DNA of 64,000 nt from Gluconacetobacter takamatsuzukensis. Lineage in GTDB: Bacteria; Pseudomonadota; Alphaproteobacteria; Acetobacterales; Acetobacteraceae. Positions 61,035 to 64,000 of the stretch are shown piece by piece (position 1 is the first letter of the stretch; the number at the start of each line of letters is the position of its first letter). A program made the position numbers and the translations under genes. Where the stretch lies: the NCBI RefSeq assembly GCF_014174275.1, contig NZ_JABEQK010000013.1, positions 21,386 through 85,385 on the forward strand, read 5' to 3'. The notes under the pieces were generated by a model. The model had not been told where the DNA came from, searched no databases, and worked only from the letters and a program-made list of their open reading frames with translations.

Positions 61035-63638
61035 ATGAATATCGAGAAATTTACGGAACGGTCGCGCGGGTTCCTCCAGGCCGCGCAGACGATCGCGGTG
61101 CGTGAGTACAACCAGCAGCTGACGGCGGAACATCTGCTGAAGGCGCTGCTGGACGATCCGGAAGGCGCGGCATCCGCGCTGATCCGTGCCGCCGGTGGGC
61201 AGGCGCCCGCCATCCAGGCGGCCGTCGAGGCTGCGCTGGCCAAGCTGCCCCGCGTGCAGGGTGGTGGGGCCGGGCAGCCGCAGGCCACGCCCGATCTGGT
61301 CCGGCTGCTGGATGCGGCGCAGAGCGCGGCGCAGAAGGCGGGTGACGAATATGTGGCGCAGGACCGGCTGCTGGTGGCCATCGCGGCCTCGGAAACGCCG
61401 GCCGGCCGTGCGCTGCGTGAGGGCGGTGCGACGCCGCAGGCGCTGGACAAGGCGGTTGCTGCCATCCGCAAGGGCCGCACCGTGACCAGCGAGAATGCCG
61501 AGGCCGGGTTCGACGCGCTGAAGAAATATGCGCGCGACGTGACCGAGATTGCCCAGCAGGGCAAGCTGGACCCGGTGATCGGGCGCGACGAGGAAATCCG
61601 CCGGGCGATCCAGGTCCTGGCCCGGCGCAGCAAGAACAATCCGGTCCTGATCGGTGAGCCCGGGGTGGGCAAGACCGCGATCGTGGAAGGGCTGGCGTTG
61701 CGCATCGTCAATGGCGACGTGCCGGAGGCGCTGAAGAACAAGCGGCTGCTGTCGCTCGATCTTGGCGCGCTGGTGGCGGGTGCCAAGTTCCGCGGCGAGT
61801 TCGAGGAGCGGCTGAAGGCGGTGCTCAAGGAGATCGAGAGCGCCGAGGGGCAGGTGATCCTGTTCATCGACGAGATGCACACGCTGGTCGGTGCCGGGCG
61901 GACGGATGGCGCGATGGATGCGTCCAACCTGATCAAGCCGGAACTGGCGCGCGGCACGCTGCATTGCATCGGTGCGACCACGCTGGACGAGTACCGCAAG
62001 TATATAGAGAAGGACGCGGCGCTGGCCCGGCGATTCCAGCCGGTCTATGTCGGCGAGCCGTCGGTGCCCGATACGATCTCGATCCTGCGCGGCATCAAGG
62101 AGAAGTATGAGCTCCATCACGGCGTGCGGATTACCGACAATGCGCTGGTGGCGGCGGCCACGCTGTCCAACCGCTACATCACCGACCGTTTCCTGCCCGA
62201 CAAGGCGATCGATCTGGTGGATGAGGCGGCCAGCCGGCTGCGGATGCAGATCGACAGCAAGCCCGAGGAGCTGGACGAACTCGACCGCCGGCTGATCCAG
62301 CTGAAGATCGAGCGCGAGGCGATCCGCAAGGAAGAGGATTCGGCGAGCCGCGAGCGGCTGGTGAAGCTGGAAGCCGAACTGGCGGAGATCGAGGAAAAGT
62401 CGAACGCCATGTCGGCGGCCTGGCATGCCGAGAAGGATCGGGTGAACGCGATCCAGAAGCTGAAGGAACAGCTCGACCAGGCGCGTTCGGATGTCGAGGT
62501 CGCGCAGCGGCGCGGGGATCTGGGGCGGGCGTCGGAGCTGATGTATGGCGTCATCCCCAATCTGGAGGGGAAGATCGCCAGCGCGCAGGAGGCGAACGAG
62601 AGCGCCGCCGCCGGTGCGGGGCTGGTCAGCGAGGCCGTGACCGAGCAGGGTATCGCCTCCGTCGTGTCGCGCTGGACCGGTGTGCCGGTGGACCGGATGC
62701 TGGAAGGCGAGCGGGCCAAGCTGCTGCGGATGGAGGACGAGCTGCGCCGCAGCGTGGTGGGCCAGGAACCGGCGCTGAAGGCGGTGGCCAATGCGGTGCG
62801 GCGGGCCCGTGCGGGCTTGCAGGACCCGAACCGGCCGATCGGCTCGTTCCTTTTCCTCGGCCCGACCGGCGTGGGCAAGACCGAGTTGTGCAAGGCGCTG
62901 GCCCGCTTCCTGTTCGACGACGAGAAGGCGCTGCTGCGCATCGACATGAGCGAGTTCATGGAGAAGCATGCGGTCTCGCGCCTGATCGGCGCGCCTCCGG
63001 GCTATGTCGGGTATGAGGAAGGCGGCGTGCTGACCGAGGCCGTGCGGCGCCGGCCCTATCAGGTGATCCTGTTCGACGAGGTGGAGAAGGCGCACGAGGA
63101 TGTCTTCAACGTGCTGCTCCAGGTGCTCGATGACGGGCGCCTGACGGACGGGCAGGGGCGGACGGTCGATTTCCGCAACACCATCATCGTCCTGACCAGC
63201 AATCTGGGGTCCGATGTCCTGGCGCATCTGCCGGACAACGAATCCACCGATATGGTGCAGGCCGAAGTCATGAAGGTGGTGCGCAATCACTTCCGGCCGG
63301 AATTCCTCAACCGTCTGGACGAGATCATCCTGTTCTCCCGCCTCCAGCGGACGGACATGACGCGGATCGTCGATATCCAGATCGGGCGGCTGCGCAAGCT
63401 GCTGGACGAGCGGCATATCGAGCTGGACCTGGACGAGCCCGGGCATCTCTGGCTGGCCGAGGAAGGCTACGATCCGGTCTACGGTGCGCGGCCGCTGAAG
63501 CGGGTGATCCAGCGCGCCTTGCAGAACCCGCTGGCCGGGCTGCTGCTGGAGGGGACCATCCATGACGGCGAGCGGATCAAGGTGTCAGCCAACGATAAGG
63601 GCCTGACCATCAACGGCCGGTCGATCGCCGAAGACTGA
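61035..63638 (+). CDS. clpB: ClpB disaggregase
   Basis: 867 residues, full family length. It has the N-domain ([20 protein letters not shown]), AAA1 with Walker A GEPGVGKT at 207-214 and Walker [15 protein letters not shown], the coiled-coil M domain at about 410-530 (charged, with [20 protein letters not shown]), and AAA2 with Walker A GPTGVGKT at 609-616 and [15 protein letters not shown]. The M domain separates ClpB from ClpA/ClpC. A hexameric ATPase that rescues aggregated proteins with DnaK. A sigma-32-like promoter precedes it. Confidence 0.97.
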   Translation: MNIEKFTERSRGFLQAAQTIAVREYNQQLTAEHLLKALLDDPEGAASALIRAAGGQAPAIQAAVEAALAKLPRVQGGGAGQPQATPDLVRLLDAAQSAAQKAGDEYVAQDRLLVAIAASETPAGRALREGGATPQALDKAVAAIRKGRTVTSENAEAGFDALKKYARDVTEIAQQGKLDPVIGRDEEIRRAIQVLARRSKNNPVLIGEPGVGKTAIVEGLALRIVNGDVPEALKNKRLLSLDLGALVAGAKFRGEFEERLKAVLKEIESAEGQVILFIDEMHTLVGAGRTDGAMDASNLIKPELARGTLHCIGATTLDEYRKYIEKDAALARRFQPVYVGEPSVPDTISILRGIKEKYELHHGVRITDNALVAAATLSNRYITDRFLPDKAIDLVDEAASRLRMQIDSKPEELDELDRRLIQLKIEREAIRKEEDSASRERLVKLEAELAEIEEKSNAMSAAWHAEKDRVNAIQKLKEQLDQARSDVEVAQRRGDLGRASELMYGVIPNLEGKIASAQEANESAAAGAGLVSEAVTEQGIASVVSRWTGVPVDRMLEGERAKLLRMEDELRRSVVGQEPALKAVANAVRRARAGLQDPNRPIGSFLFLGPTGVGKTELCKALARFLFDDEKALLRIDMSEFMEKHAVSRLIGAPPGYVGYEEGGVLTEAVRRRPYQVILFDEVEKAHEDVFNVLLQVLDDGRLTDGQGRTVDFRNTIIVLTSNLGSDVLAHLPDNESTDMVQAEVMKVVRNHFRPEFLNRLDEIILFSRLQRTDMTRIVDIQIGRLRKLLDERHIELDLDEPGHLWLAEEGYDPVYGARPLKRVIQRALQNPLAGLLLEGTIHDGERIKVSANDKGLTINGRSIAED

Positions 63639-63730
63639 CCGGGTGGCGGGGTGGCGCATTCCGGTGCGCTGCCCCGTCCGCAGCGCTTTTCGCGGCCCTG
63701 ACATGGAAAAGCAGAAAAAAGTTCATTTTC

Positions 63731-63750
63731 TTATCCACTCCTTATCCACA
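63731..63750 (+). promoter_or_regulatory. Two DnaA boxes in helical phase
   Basis: TTATCCACT (63731-63739) and TTATCCACA (63742-63750) are 8/9 and 9/9 matches to the DnaA box TTATNCACA. Their starts are 11 bases apart, on the same face of the helix, next to an A/T-rich stretch (about 63708-63730). Confidence 0.55.
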
Positions 63751-63826
63751 GAGGGGTGTGGGCTCTCGGTTGGGTGAGCCGGTTTTCCGGGAAAAACAGG
63801 GTGTTTCGAGGTGATTTTACGCCGCG

Positions 63827-63855
63827 TTGACATCCCCCCCCGATCTCCGTAAAAC
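63827..63855 (+). promoter_or_regulatory. Strong sigma-70 promoter, probable rrn P1
   Basis: TTGACA at 63827-63832, a 17-base spacer and TAAAAC at 63850-63855. A perfect -35 with ideal spacing upstream of the boxA-like motif fits a ribosomal RNA promoter. Confidence 0.65.
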
Positions 63856-63888
63856 CCGCCTCACCGAACGGCACTACCGCTTCGGACC

Positions 63889-63904
63889 GGTTCTTTGACA
63901 ATAG
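63889..63904 (+). promoter_or_regulatory. boxA-like antitermination motif of an rRNA leader
   Basis: GGTTCTTTGACAATAG resembles the TGCTCTTTGACA-type boxA found in rRNA leaders, where Nus factors bind. Located about 30 bases after the predicted -10. Confidence 0.5.
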
Positions 63905-64000
63905 AATATGGAATGGAAGGGATATGTTGGCGGCGTTCTGGCGGCCTGCGGAAGCGGGTTGTTGAGGGATTGGTCTGGTCTGGGTTTAGCCTGGGTTTGA

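Larger units (their letters stand above)
63639..64000. other. Intergenic region, probable rRNA operon leader
   Basis: No protein gene. A GC hairpin near 63648-63680 may end clpB transcription. Then come an AT-rich tract with two DnaA-box-like sites, a consensus-like promoter and a boxA-like element (listed separately). The window ends before any recognisable 16S sequence. Confidence 0.6.

Overview
The window reads as a chromosomal segment of an acetic acid bacterium (Acetobacteraceae, most like Gluconacetobacter/Komagataeibacter). The grounds are: very high GC with strong third-position G/C bias; a two-gene PQQ polyol dehydrogenase (sldB-sldA); a phosphoketolase/acetate kinase pair; the end of a hopanoid-type HpnG phosphorylase gene; and two families of short palindromic intergenic repeats. 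Genus is an inference from gene content only.

Layout. 1-4.3 kb: 3' end of an hpnG-like gene, then ackA-xfp (phosphoketolase shunt to acetate). 4.5-15.2 kb: a surface-glycan block with one GT2 gene on + and five genes on - (secreted orphan protein, GT32-like transferase, two giant two-domain glycosyltransferases, and a small protein made of the same repeat that decorates one of the giants). The part from 4.5 to 8.6 kb is clearly AT-richer and looks acquired. 15.5-20.4 kb: a complete AaeB/AaeX/AaeA-type aromatic-acid efflux operon plus its outer-membrane factor. 21.2-24.1 kb: a polyamine-type ABC set whose ATPase has lost every nucleotide-binding motif and whose permease is tiny. 24.1-28.2 kb: YcgN, a YgjP-type metalloprotease, tRNA-Leu(UAA), a soluble PAS chemoreceptor and a royal-jelly-family periplasmic protein. 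28.4-34.6 kb: AroE-like dehydrogenase with sugar porter, DedA protein, and sldBA. 34.7-40.7 kb: amino-acid/polyamine permease and Tat-exported SpdH-like flavoenzyme divergent from a PuuR-like regulator that is translationally coupled to a two-gene ABC transporter. 40.7-46.3 kb: MFS transporter, then an iron-uptake operon (TonB receptor, DUF3649, PepSY, DUF3325) behind a Fur-box-like site. 46.4-54.9 kb: nadK, nitrilase-family amidase, CDF metal transporter, serB, miaA, and ilvB-ilvN-ilvC with a good terminator. 55-60.9 kb: AraC regulator, serine hydrolase, FAH-family enzyme, LysR regulator divergent from an aldo/keto reductase, and a GlcG/HbpS protein. 61-63.6 kb: clpB behind a sigma-32-like promoter. 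The last 360 bases hold DnaA-box-like sites, a strong promoter and a boxA-like motif and look like the leader of an rRNA operon whose 16S gene lies beyond the window.

How the parts work together. Carbon flow is typical of an oxidative acetic acid bacterium: SldBA oxidises polyols in the periplasm, and Xfp plus AckA can make ATP and acetate from sugar phosphates. The most unusual items are the degenerate ABC system at 21.5-24.1 kb, the NPDV repeat domain shared between a giant glycosyltransferase and its small neighbour, the polyamine-type divergon with an 18-bp palindromic operator, and a ~120-bp double-hairpin repeat found at the 3' ends of four genes, one copy of which supplies coding sequence and a start site to its neighbours. 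Function calls rest on motif and family recognition by eye; no database search was run.
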